NCBI GenBank assembly: GCA_021817655.1
Contig: JAKAGE010000024.1
Location: 1-11,028 of the forward strand
Direction of reading: 5' to 3'
Source of the DNA: a bacterium
Lineage (GTDB): Bacteria > Patescibacteriota > Minisyncoccia > UBA6257 > 2-01-FULL-56-20
DNA: 11,028 nucleotides
Shown: in pieces, positions 1 through 5,226 of the stretch
How positions within the stretch are numbered: position 1 is the stretch's first letter
Layout of the letters: the number at the start of each line of letters is the position of its first letter
Made by a program: the position numbers and the translations under genes
The notes under the pieces: generated by a model
Told to the model about the DNA's origin: nothing
The model's input: only the letters and a program-made list of their open reading frames with translations
The model's database searches: none

Positions 1-9
1 TTCCGATCT
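1..9 (+). other. Probable residual Illumina adapter sequence
   Basis: TTCCGATCT is exactly the 3' end of the standard Illumina adapter (…GCTCTTCCGATCT), at the extreme left of the window. On the minus strand it alters the end of the FtsK fragment: a hydrophobic second membrane segment (GWGYFILP) is broken by TTLDR exactly there. Read as an untrimmed adapter at a contig end; a chance match of 9 specific bases at the edge is about 4 in a million. Confidence 0.7.
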
Positions 10-332
10 AGGGTAGTGGGCAAAATAAAGTAACCCCAGCCCAGAAGAGAGTCGAGCCCTTCATAGATCGCCGCGCCGGCGGGGCCGGCGGCGGCGAATC
101 CCGCGAGCGTGAGCACCGCCGCCGCGCAAAGGAAGCTAATTGCCCAAATGCTGTTTTTCGTCTCCGGATGGAGCCGCGGCTCGCGTTTCGCCGCCGATCC
201 CGCGCCGTTGCGCCCGCGGGACTGCGGTGCGCCGCCGCGCCCTTTCACGACCGGCCGCGAATGGCGAGCGGTGTCGTTCGCGGCCTCGCTTGTTCCGCCG
301 TTCTTTTTCCCGTGTCTCCGTTTCTTCGCCAT
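1..332 (-). CDS. ftsK: DNA translocase FtsK, N-terminal fragment (5' end of gene, runs off left edge)
   Basis: The minus strand is open from an ATG at 332-330 to the window edge (about 110 codons, no stop). FtsK is a membrane-anchored DNA pump that clears and resolves chromosome termini at the division septum; only its N-terminus is here. I see a basic, Gly/Ser/Arg-rich cytoplasmic leader (residues 1 to about 65, beginning MAKKRRHGKK), then HPETKNSIWAISFL leading into a hydrophobic first membrane segment (about 72-95) and the start of a second around SLLGWGYFILP. The pattern 'PETK..IWA' followed by an Ala/Leu-rich helix and 'LLGWGYFLLP' is what I know from patescibacterial FtsK N-termini. The motor and gamma domains lie outside the window. 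The last residues (LDR) are probably artefactual, because bases 1-9 match an Illumina adapter end. The gene is divergent from the HAD gene with 40 bases between starts. Identification rests on the N-terminal pattern alone. Confidence 0.72.
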   Translation of the reverse strand, partial: MAKKRRHGKKNGGTSEAANDTARHSRPVVKGRGGAPQSRGRNGAGSAAKREPRLHPETKNSIWAISFLCAAAVLTLAGFAAAGPAGAAIYEGLDSLLGWGYFILPTTLDR

Positions 333-341
333 TACGAAGTT

Positions 342-350
342 ATTTTAGCA
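342..350 (-). promoter_or_regulatory. Extended -10 promoter for ftsK
   Basis: Read on the minus strand this is TGCTAAAAT, an extended -10 (TGn plus a five-of-six match to TATAAT). The predicted transcription start (7 bases past the hexamer) falls near 335, three bases before the ATG at 332, so the transcript would be leaderless or nearly so. No convincing -35 is seen, which is acceptable for extended -10 promoters. There is no Shine-Dalgarno sequence in front of the ATG. Confidence 0.5.
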
Positions 351-356
351 TATTTT

Positions 357-365
357 TGCTACAAT
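357..365 (+). promoter_or_regulatory. Extended -10 promoter for the HAD-family gene
   Basis: TGCTACAAT is an extended -10 (TGn plus TACAAT). The predicted transcription start is 372, directly in front of the ATG at 373, giving a leaderless mRNA. It forms an almost symmetrical pair with the ftsK -10 at 342-350 (8 of 9 positions mirror-matched, 6 bases between), so RNA polymerase probably cannot use both at the same moment. Confidence 0.55.
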
Positions 366-372
366 TTAATTG

Positions 373-1167
373 ATGAAATCCGCGACGAAGCTTACAAGCA
401 CGAAATTGGTCATTTTCGACCTCGACGGAACCCTTACTGAAACGAAATCAAATCTCGCGCCCGATATGGCGCGTACGCTCCGTGACCTTTTGGCAAAAAA
501 GCAGGTCGCGGTGATCGGCGGCGGGACATACCGGCAGTTCCGTCGTCAATTCGTCTCGCGTCTTAACTGCCCGCCCGCGTTATTGGGCCACCTTTTCCTG
601 TTTCCGACCACCGCTACCGCGTTCTATCGATATAAAAAGGGATGGAAGAATGTGTACGGTCATCCGTTATCCAAAGGAAAGAAGCGCGCGATCAGGGCGG
701 CGGTCAGGGAGGTTTTTAAAATGGCAGACTATATTCCTCCTAAAAAAACGTATGGAAAGACGCTCGAAGACAGGGGTTCGCAGATGTCGTACTCGTTCCT
801 CGGGCAGGATGTTGTCGCCTTGCTCGGCGCGAAAGGCGTCCGGATGAAAGAAGAGTGGACGAAAAAAAATACGCCGCTCAAGTTGAGGATTGCGCGCATG
901 CTGCAGAAAAAATTGCCCGATCTCGAGGTTCATGCGGCGGGATTCACAACGATCGATATAACGCAAAAAGGCATCGATAAGGCCTACGGCGTGCGGCAGA
1001 TCGAGAAGGTGCTGAAGGTGCCGATAAAAGACATGGTCTTCATCGGCGATGCGCTCTATAAAGGAGGGAACGATGCGGCGGCGAAAAAGACCGGCGTGAA
1101 GACGATCGCCGTCGGCGGCCCCAAAGATACCATAAAGATCATTAAAAGGATCTTAAACGAAGGATAG
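373..1167 (+). CDS. HAD-superfamily IIB hydrolase, eukaryotic-type phosphomannomutase-like
   Basis: 264 residues. Motif I is FDLDGT with the nucleophile and acid/base aspartates D16 and D18. Motif II is VIGGGTYRQF near 47-56, closer to the VVGGSD of the PMM1/PMM2 family than to the SGR of Cof-type phosphatases. The stretch EDRGSQMSYSFLGQ resembles the PMM substrate-loop motif (ENRxGMLNxSPIGR), and the C-terminal IGDALYKGGNDAAA supplies the motif IV acidic and GND residues. Family knowledge: such enzymes interconvert mannose-6-P and mannose-1-P, or hydrolyse sugar phosphates; which applies here cannot be told from sequence alone. Mannose-1-P would feed GDP-mannose and glycan synthesis. I chose the ATG at 373 over the preceding TTG at 370 because the extended -10 places the transcription start at about 372. 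The gene is visibly more AT-rich than its neighbours, with many AAA lysine codons, which may indicate a different history. No Shine-Dalgarno sequence is seen. Confidence 0.75.
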   Translation: MKSATKLTSTKLVIFDLDGTLTETKSNLAPDMARTLRDLLAKKQVAVIGGGTYRQFRRQFVSRLNCPPALLGHLFLFPTTATAFYRYKKGWKNVYGHPLSKGKKRAIRAAVREVFKMADYIPPKKTYGKTLEDRGSQMSYSFLGQDVVALLGAKGVRMKEEWTKKNTPLKLRIARMLQKKLPDLEVHAAGFTTIDITQKGIDKAYGVRQIEKVLKVPIKDMVFIGDALYKGGNDAAAKKTGVKTIAVGGPKDTIKIIKRILNEG

Positions 1168-1192
1168 CGTGCCGATAGATGCGGAGCCGCGA

Positions 1193-1221
1193 TTGACGCC
1201 GCCCGCGCTTCGGCGTATATT
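1193..1221 (+). promoter_or_regulatory. Sigma-70-type promoter for the DUF458 gene
   Basis: TTGACG (1193-1198), a 17-base spacer, and TATATT (1216-1221) make a near-consensus promoter. The predicted start near 1228 is two bases before the ATG at 1230, so the message would be leaderless or carry a 2-base leader. It lies in the 62-base gap after the HAD gene, so the DUF458 gene does not depend on read-through from it. Confidence 0.65.
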
Positions 1222-1229
1222 CCAGGCAT

Positions 1230-1709
1230 ATGCCGGAAACGTTCATCAGTTCGCTTGGAATCCGCCTCACCGTGCCGCAAGTGGTCGAGGAGATCATGGC
1301 GTTCATGGGCAAGGACCTTCTTTCGCGCTACCGCGTGACGATCGGCACCGATTCCCAGCTTCTCTCGTCGAAAAACGCGGATTTCGTGAATGCCGTCGTC
1401 GTGCATCGCGTGGGCAACGGCGGCCGCTATTTCTATCGGCGGTTCGAGCTTGGCACGTTCCATACGCTCCGCGATCGGATGATCCGGGAGGCGCTCATCT
1501 CCCTCGAGCTTGCCGAGCAGCTGCTTGCCGAGCTCAAGAAATTTCCGCTTCCCGAGTTTGAGTTCGAGATCCACGCGGACGTCGGCATGAACGGCCCGAC
1601 GAAGGCGGTGATCAACGAGATCGTCGGCATGATCCGCGCGAACAATTTCGAGGTGAAGATCAAGCCCGACAGCTATGCTGCAACCAATGTTGCAGACAGG
1701 CACGTCTGA
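1230..1709 (+). CDS. DUF458 / YkuK-like RNase H-fold protein
   Basis: 159 residues. The motif VTIGTDSQ (D41) on the first strand is the signature of the DUF458 (YkuK) family, which is predicted to adopt an RNase H fold. Later family features are RDRMIREA (82-88), FEIHADVGMNG (D117), a helix NEIVGMIRANNF, and the closing KPDSYAATNVADRH (D156). The acidic residues D41, D117 and D156 are placed as RNase H-type metal ligands would be; E87 may be a fourth. Biochemical function is not established for the family as far as I know; a nuclease role is an inference from the fold. Length is normal. The last codons and the stop (TGA, 1707-1709) lie inside a perfect 24-bp inverted repeat, so the C-terminus may have been set by insertion of that element. 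Without it the frame could continue with about nine more residues to a TAG at 1780. No Shine-Dalgarno sequence is present. Confidence 0.8.
   Translation: MPETFISSLGIRLTVPQVVEEIMAFMGKDLLSRYRVTIGTDSQLLSSKNADFVNAVVVHRVGNGGRYFYRRFELGTFHTLRDRMIREALISLELAEQLLAELKKFPLPEFEFEIHADVGMNGPTKAVINEIVGMIRANNFEVKIKPDSYAATNVADRHV
1678..1695 (+). repeat. Small inverted repeat (7-bp arms) at the 3' end of the DUF458 gene
   Basis: CTGCAAC (1678-1684) and GTTGCAG (1689-1695) form a perfect 7-bp stem with the four-base loop CAAT, eight bases before the large hairpin at 1704. It lies in coding sequence (AATNVAD) and could be chance, but together with the next stem it gives two tandem hairpins at the mRNA 3' end. 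Confidence 0.35.
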
Positions 1710-1756
1710 TATGCATTTTGAAATCACCGGCAGTGATTTCAAAATGCATATCAGAC
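1704..1756. repeat. Perfect 24-bp inverted repeat (long hairpin) spanning a stop codon
   Basis: The arm 1704-1727 is the exact reverse complement of 1733-1756, with a 5-base loop CGGCA. The arms are AT-rich (8 G/C of 24) against GC-rich surroundings. The left arm contains the TGA of the DUF458 gene. No T-run follows on the plus strand (the next bases are AAGGG), so it is not a classical intrinsic terminator. Possible roles are a 3'-end stabilising or processing hairpin between two genes, a bidirectional transcription roadblock, or a small palindromic mobile unit (REP/MITE-like). The sequence cannot decide between these. Confidence 0.85.
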
Positions 1757-1797
1757 AAGGGTTCGGGCAGGATCATCGATAGGCAGCGCCATAGCAT

Positions 1798-2382
1798 ATG
1801 AAACTGGACACATTGGTATTCGACATCGAAACGCAGAACTTTTTCACCGACCCGGACGTCGGGTGGGACAACTATGCCGCGCTGAAAATTTCGGTGGTCG
1901 GCGTGTATTCGTATCTTGAGGACCGCTATTCCACGTTCGAAGAGCATGAGATGGACAAGCTCGCGGAACTGTTCCGCGACGCGAAGCGGATCGTCGGGTT
2001 CAGCATGAACCGCTACGACGTGCCGGTGCTCAATCATTATTTCCAGCGGATCAAGGACGCGCCGCGCCTCTGGGCGATGGACCGCGTCGACCTGCTTGAG
2101 GAGATCGAGCTCGCGACGGGGCATCGCATCAGCTTGGACCGGCTCGCGGAGGCGAACCTCGGCGCGCGCAAGACCCATCATGGCTCCGAGGCGGGCGAAC
2201 TCTATCGGGAAGGCAAGATGGACGAGCTCAAGGAGTACTGCCTGAACGACGTGAAGCTGACGAAAGAGCTCTATGACCTGTACCGCAAGCAGTACGCGCT
2301 CCTTGTGCCGAACAAGCGCACCGGCGAACTCGTGACGGTGGAGTTCGCCCGGCCGATCGACGCGGCATCCTCGCTGCTCTGA
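1798..2382 (+). CDS. DEDDy-type 3'-5' exonuclease / RNase H-like protein (PolB-exonuclease-related)
   Basis: 194 residues with the ordered motifs of a DEDD exonuclease: Exo I VFDIET (D9, E11), Exo II GFSMNRYDVPVL (D74 following the conserved asparagine N71), and Exo III EYCLNDVKLT, where Y147 and D151 give the Y-x3-D spacing of the DEDDy subgroup. The match is to stand-alone relatives of the DNA polymerase B proofreading domain and the YprB/RNase_H_2 type. Predicted role: metal-dependent trimming of DNA or RNA 3' ends; no substrate can be assigned. In other bacteria such domains may be tied to a DEAD-box helicase (MrfA/YprA); no helicase is visible here. The gene follows a second RNase H-fold protein, separated by the 24-bp hairpin. 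I find no Shine-Dalgarno sequence and no convincing promoter directly upstream, so transcription through the hairpin from 1193 is likely. Confidence 0.78.
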   Translation: MKLDTLVFDIETQNFFTDPDVGWDNYAALKISVVGVYSYLEDRYSTFEEHEMDKLAELFRDAKRIVGFSMNRYDVPVLNHYFQRIKDAPRLWAMDRVDLLEEIELATGHRISLDRLAEANLGARKTHHGSEAGELYREGKMDELKEYCLNDVKLTKELYDLYRKQYALLVPNKRTGELVTVEFARPIDAASSLL

Positions 2383-2399
2383 TCGCGCATCCTGCGATC
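2381..2399 (+). other. Small inverted repeat after the exonuclease stop codon
   Basis: GATCGC (2381-2386) and GCGATC (2394-2399) form a 6-bp stem with a 7-base loop that begins in the stop codon and sits just upstream of the next extended -10. The only T-run nearby (2414-2417) lies 15 bases further on, so this is a weak terminator candidate, or possibly an operator-sized palindrome. Confidence 0.25.
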
Positions 2400-2405
2400 G
2401 GAGCA

Positions 2406-2414
2406 TGATACAAT
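2406..2414 (+). promoter_or_regulatory. Extended -10 promoter for the cysteine desulfurase gene
   Basis: TGATACAAT is an extended -10 (TGn plus TACAAT). Seven bases past the hexamer is 2421, exactly the A of the ATG, predicting a fully leaderless mRNA. No -35 is recognisable. The TACAAT hexamer is the same as in the HAD gene promoter. Confidence 0.6.
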
Positions 2415-2420
2415 TTTCTT

Positions 2421-3665
2421 ATGCGCCGCCTTTACTTTGACCATGCCGCATCCACGCCTGCGGATCCCCGCGCCGTGCGCGCGATGCAGCCTTATTTTTC
2501 CCGCGCGTTCGGGAACCCGGGCTCTCTCCACTATTACGGGCAGGAGGCGATCGCCGCGGTGGACGCCGCGCGGGAGCGCATCGGAACGCTGATCGGCGCG
2601 AAGCATTTTCGCGAGGTGCTCTTTACGAGCGGGGCGACGGAGGCGAACAGCCTCGCGGTGCGCGGCGCGGTGGCGTTCTTCCGCGGCGCGCATCCGGGCG
2701 TCGCGCGGCCGCGGATCATCATCTCGTCCATCGAGCATGAATCCGTGAGCGAGCCCGCGCAGGCGCTCGCCGCCGAATGGGGCGCCGATGTCGTGGCGCT
2801 GCCGGTCAACCGCGAAGGCGTCGTTGATATCGTGGCGCTCAAGGATGCACTTTCGCCCGAAACCGCCCTTGTTTCGGTCATGCACGTGAATAACGAAGTG
2901 GGGACGGTCGAGCCGCTCCGCGAGATACGGTTCATGATCGACGCATTCCGGAAGGACCGCGCCGCCGGCGCGCATCCCGGGCCGTATCCGCTGTTCCATA
3001 CCGATGCCGCACAGTCGTTTCCCTACTATTATCTCGATACGGAGCTTCTGGGGGTCGACATGATGACGCTTTCATCCCATAAGACCTACGGGCCGAAGGG
3101 GGTGGGAGCGCTTTTTGTGCGCCGCGACGACGAAGCGTTCGGGGGTGCAGGAGGCCCGGGGACGGCCGCAGGATTCCCGCTTGCTGCGCAGACGCTGGGC
3201 GGCGGCCAGGAGTTCGGCCTGCGGTCGGGCACGGAGAATGTCCCGGGCATCGTCGGATTCGCGAAGGCCGCGGAGATCGCCGCCGCCGCGCGGGGGAAGA
3301 CATCCCTCCGCGTCGCCGCTCTCCGCAACGATCTGTGGCGGCGCATCAAAACAGCGGTGCCGGCCGCGGAAATCAACGGCACGGCCGGGGACGCGAAAGC
3401 GCCCCACATCCTCAATGTCCATTTCCCGGGCCATCCGGCGCAGGATCTTCTTACGCGCTTCGACCGCATGGGCCTTGCCGCTTCGTCCGGATCCGCGTGC
3501 CGCGCCCGCGCCGCGGCCCCGTCGCACGTCATTGAGGCGCTCGGCCATCCGAAGGCGCGCGCGGCGGAAAGCATCCGGTTCAGCCTGGGTAAGGGGACGA
3601 CCGGACGCGCCGTGGCGGCGGCGGCGAGAATAATAGAGAAGGCCGTGGCCGCCGCCGCGCGGTGA
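2421..3665 (+). CDS. Cysteine desulfurase (NifS/IscS family, PLP-dependent)
   Basis: 414 residues, normal for the family. The enzyme removes sulfur from L-cysteine as a persulfide on an active-site cysteine and passes it to Fe-S cluster assembly or tRNA thiolation. Visible motifs: N-terminal YFDHAASTPADPRAV; PLP-phosphate loop FTSGATEAN; IEHES histidine; HVNNEVGTVEP; HTDAAQS (D195, Q198 contacting the PLP ring); the PLP lysine K221 in SSHKTYGPKGVGALFV; GLRSGTENVPGIVGFA; and catalytic C360 in SSGSACRARA. There is an extra Gly/Ala-rich loop (about 237-252) before the GGGQE motif. No scaffold protein (IscU/SufU) or thiouridylase (MnmA) is in the window, so the sulfur acceptor is unknown. With few Fe-S enzymes known in reduced genomes of this kind, tRNA thiolation is a reasonable guess. 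The start is fixed by the leaderless extended -10 at 2406. Confidence 0.93.
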   Translation: MRRLYFDHAASTPADPRAVRAMQPYFSRAFGNPGSLHYYGQEAIAAVDAARERIGTLIGAKHFREVLFTSGATEANSLAVRGAVAFFRGAHPGVARPRIIISSIEHESVSEPAQALAAEWGADVVALPVNREGVVDIVALKDALSPETALVSVMHVNNEVGTVEPLREIRFMIDAFRKDRAAGAHPGPYPLFHTDAAQSFPYYYLDTELLGVDMMTLSSHKTYGPKGVGALFVRRDDEAFGGAGGPGTAAGFPLAAQTLGGGQEFGLRSGTENVPGIVGFAKAAEIAAAARGKTSLRVAALRNDLWRRIKTAVPAAEINGTAGDAKAPHILNVHFPGHPAQDLLTRFDRMGLAASSGSACRARAAAPSHVIEALGHPKARAAESIRFSLGKGTTGRAVAAAARIIEKAVAAAAR

Positions 3666-3687
3666 AACTTTTTCTGCGGGCGCTCCG

Positions 3688-3693
3688 TATTAA
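3688..3693 (+). promoter_or_regulatory. Possible -10 element for htrA
   Basis: TATTAA matches four of six -10 positions and ends three bases before the ATG at 3697. The predicted start (about 3700) would then favour the in-frame ATG at 3706 with a 6-base leader. No -35 or TGn is seen. Read-through from the cysteine desulfurase gene, 31 bases upstream, is equally possible. Confidence 0.25.
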
Positions 3694-3696
3694 AAA

Positions 3697-5034
3697 ATGA
3701 ACGCTATGCACGGGATCGGAAAAACGCGAAAGGTCATCCTTATCATCCTTCTTTTCATCGCCGTTGCGCTGATTGCGGGAGTTTTGCGGGGCGCGCCGGG
3801 CGGAGCGAACGAGGCGCTCGCCGCCACGACGACCAACCCCGTCTCTTCATTCCTGGGCGATCTTTTCGCTCCCCTCGCCGGACTTGCCGGCGGCGCAAAT
3901 GCCACGCCGGCGTCCGGAACCCCGCCCGGGCCTGCGCCGCTCTATGCGCCGACCGACCAGTACGAGGCGGACGTCATGAACGCCGTCAAAAAAGCCTCGC
4001 CGGCGGTCGTCTCCGTCACGATCTCGGAGAACGTGCCGGTGATCGAGAACTGCCCGGCGTACAATCCGTTCGACAACGTCCCTCCCGAGTTCCAGCAGTA
4101 TTTCGGCGGCAGCGGTCTTTCGTTCCCGACCTCGACGCCGTGCACGACGGGGAAGACCCAGCTGCAGCAGGTGGGCGGGGGAAGCGGCTTCATCATCTCG
4201 CCGAACGGCCTCATCCTTACCAATAAGCACGTCGTCGCGACGAAGAACGCCCAGTATTCCGTGATCACGAGCGACGGGAAGACGTATAACGCGACGGTGC
4301 TTGCGCGGGACCCGAACCAGGACCTCGCGGTGCTGAAGATCGATGCGACCGATCTTCCTACGGTCACTCTCGGCAATTCAGACGCGCTTCAGCTTGGCCA
4401 GACCGCCATCGCGATCGGCAACGCGCTCGGCCAGTTCTCCAACACCGTTTCGGTCGGCGTCGTTTCCGGCCTCGGGCGCACGGTGACGGCATCATCGCCC
4501 GATACCGGGGCGCAGGAAACCATCACCGGCGTCATTCAGACGGACGCTGCGATCAATCCCGGCAATTCCGGCGGTCCGCTCCTTGACCTGCAGGGCGACG
4601 TGATCGGCATCGACACCGCCATTGCATCGAACGCGCAGAACATCGGTTTTGCGATCCCGATCAACGAGGCGAAGTCCGCGATCAATTCCGTGGAATCCAC
4701 TGGCCAGATCCAAGCGCCGTACCTCGGCGTCATGTATGAGGCCCTTACGCCTGCGATTGCGGCGCAGAACAACCTGTCCGTTGCGGCCGGCGCGTGGGTG
4801 GCGAGCGGCGGCACGGGGGCGGCGGTGCTGCCGGGCTCGCCGGCGGCGAAGGCCGGCATCCAGGCGGGGGATATTATCACGGCCGTGAATGGAACGACGA
4901 TCGATGCCGCCCACGACCTTGCGAATCTTATCAACGAATACAGCGTCGGCCAGACCGTCACGCTCACGGTGAATCGCAAGGGCCAGACGCTTACGGTCCA
5001 GGCAACGCTCGCCCAAAGACCAGCGGGACAATAA
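3697..5034 (+). CDS. htrA: Membrane-anchored trypsin-like serine protease HtrA/DegP family, one PDZ domain
   Basis: 445 residues. A short basic start (KTRK) and a hydrophobic segment (about 13-30) form an uncleaved anchor or signal; there is no lipobox. After a low-complexity Ala/Pro linker (about 32-88) comes the chymotrypsin-fold domain with the complete triad: H178 in LTNKHVVA, D209 in DPNQDLAVLKI, S291 in INPGNSGGPL. A PDZ domain follows (about 340-440: YLGV, then SPAAKAGIQAGDIITAVNG). Role: ATP-independent degradation and chaperoning of misfolded proteins outside the cytoplasmic membrane. One PDZ plus a membrane anchor is DegS/HtrA-like rather than two-PDZ DegP. An insertion ahead of the histidine carries two cysteines (C119, C149) that could form a disulfide. 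Two starts are possible, ATG 3697 and ATG 3706; neither has a Shine-Dalgarno sequence. It precedes clpB, grouping two quality-control genes, though clpB has its own promoter. Confidence 0.92.
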   Translation: MNAMHGIGKTRKVILIILLFIAVALIAGVLRGAPGGANEALAATTTNPVSSFLGDLFAPLAGLAGGANATPASGTPPGPAPLYAPTDQYEADVMNAVKKASPAVVSVTISENVPVIENCPAYNPFDNVPPEFQQYFGGSGLSFPTSTPCTTGKTQLQQVGGGSGFIISPNGLILTNKHVVATKNAQYSVITSDGKTYNATVLARDPNQDLAVLKIDATDLPTVTLGNSDALQLGQTAIAIGNALGQFSNTVSVGVVSGLGRTVTASSPDTGAQETITGVIQTDAAINPGNSGGPLLDLQGDVIGIDTAIASNAQNIGFAIPINEAKSAINSVESTGQIQAPYLGVMYEALTPAIAAQNNLSVAAGAWVASGGTGAAVLPGSPAAKAGIQAGDIITAVNGTTIDAAHDLANLINEYSVGQTVTLTVNRKGQTLTVQATLAQRPAGQ

Positions 5035-5046
5035 GCGAACGGCGGC

Positions 5047-5075
5047 CGTTTCGGGGCGGGCCCCGGTCGGAAACG
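5047..5075 (+). terminator. Candidate GC-rich hairpin between htrA and clpB
   Basis: CGTTTC (5047-5052) pairs with GAAACG (5070-5075), and GGGG (5053-5056) can pair with CCCC (5061-5064) inside it. It sits just after the htrA stop (5032-5034). No T-run follows, so it may be a factor-dependent terminator, a 3'-end stabiliser, or simply GC-rich chance pairing. Confidence 0.35.
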
Positions 5076-5120
5076 AAGCCCCAGAAGACCCCATTCACTT
5101 ATTGTCCGCTATTCCATTAG

Positions 5121-5139
5121 CAATCTAACTATGAGATTG
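5121..5139. promoter_or_regulatory. Inverted repeat overlapping the clpB -35 (candidate operator)
   Basis: CAATCT (5121-5126), 7 bases, AGATTG (5134-5139). The right arm shares TTG with the -35 TTGACA at 5137, a position where a bound repressor would block RNA polymerase. clpB is often under HrcA (CIRCE) or HspR (HAIR) control; the arm sequence fits neither consensus, although the 7-base gap equals that of HAIR. A lineage-specific heat-shock operator is an inference. Confidence 0.35.
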
Positions 5140-5166
5140 ACAATCGCTGCTCTGCCGCGCTATGAT
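5137..5166 (+). promoter_or_regulatory. Near-consensus sigma-70-type promoter for clpB
   Basis: TTGACA (5137-5142, perfect), 18-base spacer, TATGAT (5161-5166, five of six). The predicted start is near 5173, giving a 5' leader of about 54 bases before the ATG at 5227. This differs from the leaderless arrangement of several neighbours. The leader is AT-rich, holds the small palindrome TTATTGAATAA (5195-5205) and has no Shine-Dalgarno sequence. Confidence 0.72.
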
Positions 5167-5226
5167 TTAATAACATTTTAATGCTCTCATTGTATTATTG
5201 AATAAAGGCCATCATCAAAAAACCAA

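Noticed and set aside
109..440. Three short plus-strand frames at the left end
   Set aside because: They are antisense to, or out of frame with, the FtsK N-terminus and HAD gene, and look like Arg/Pro/Ala-rich shadows.
1704..1756. Intrinsic terminator or dif/attachment site
   Set aside because: No T-run follows the stem on the plus strand, the arms do not match Xer dif sites, and no integrase or recombinase gene is near.
5101..5226. CIRCE or HAIR heat-shock operator upstream of clpB
   Set aside because: TTAGCA at 5118 recalls the CIRCE start, but no GAGTGCTAA arm follows at 9 bases, and HAIR arms are absent; only the unrelated CAATCT/AGATTG repeat is present.
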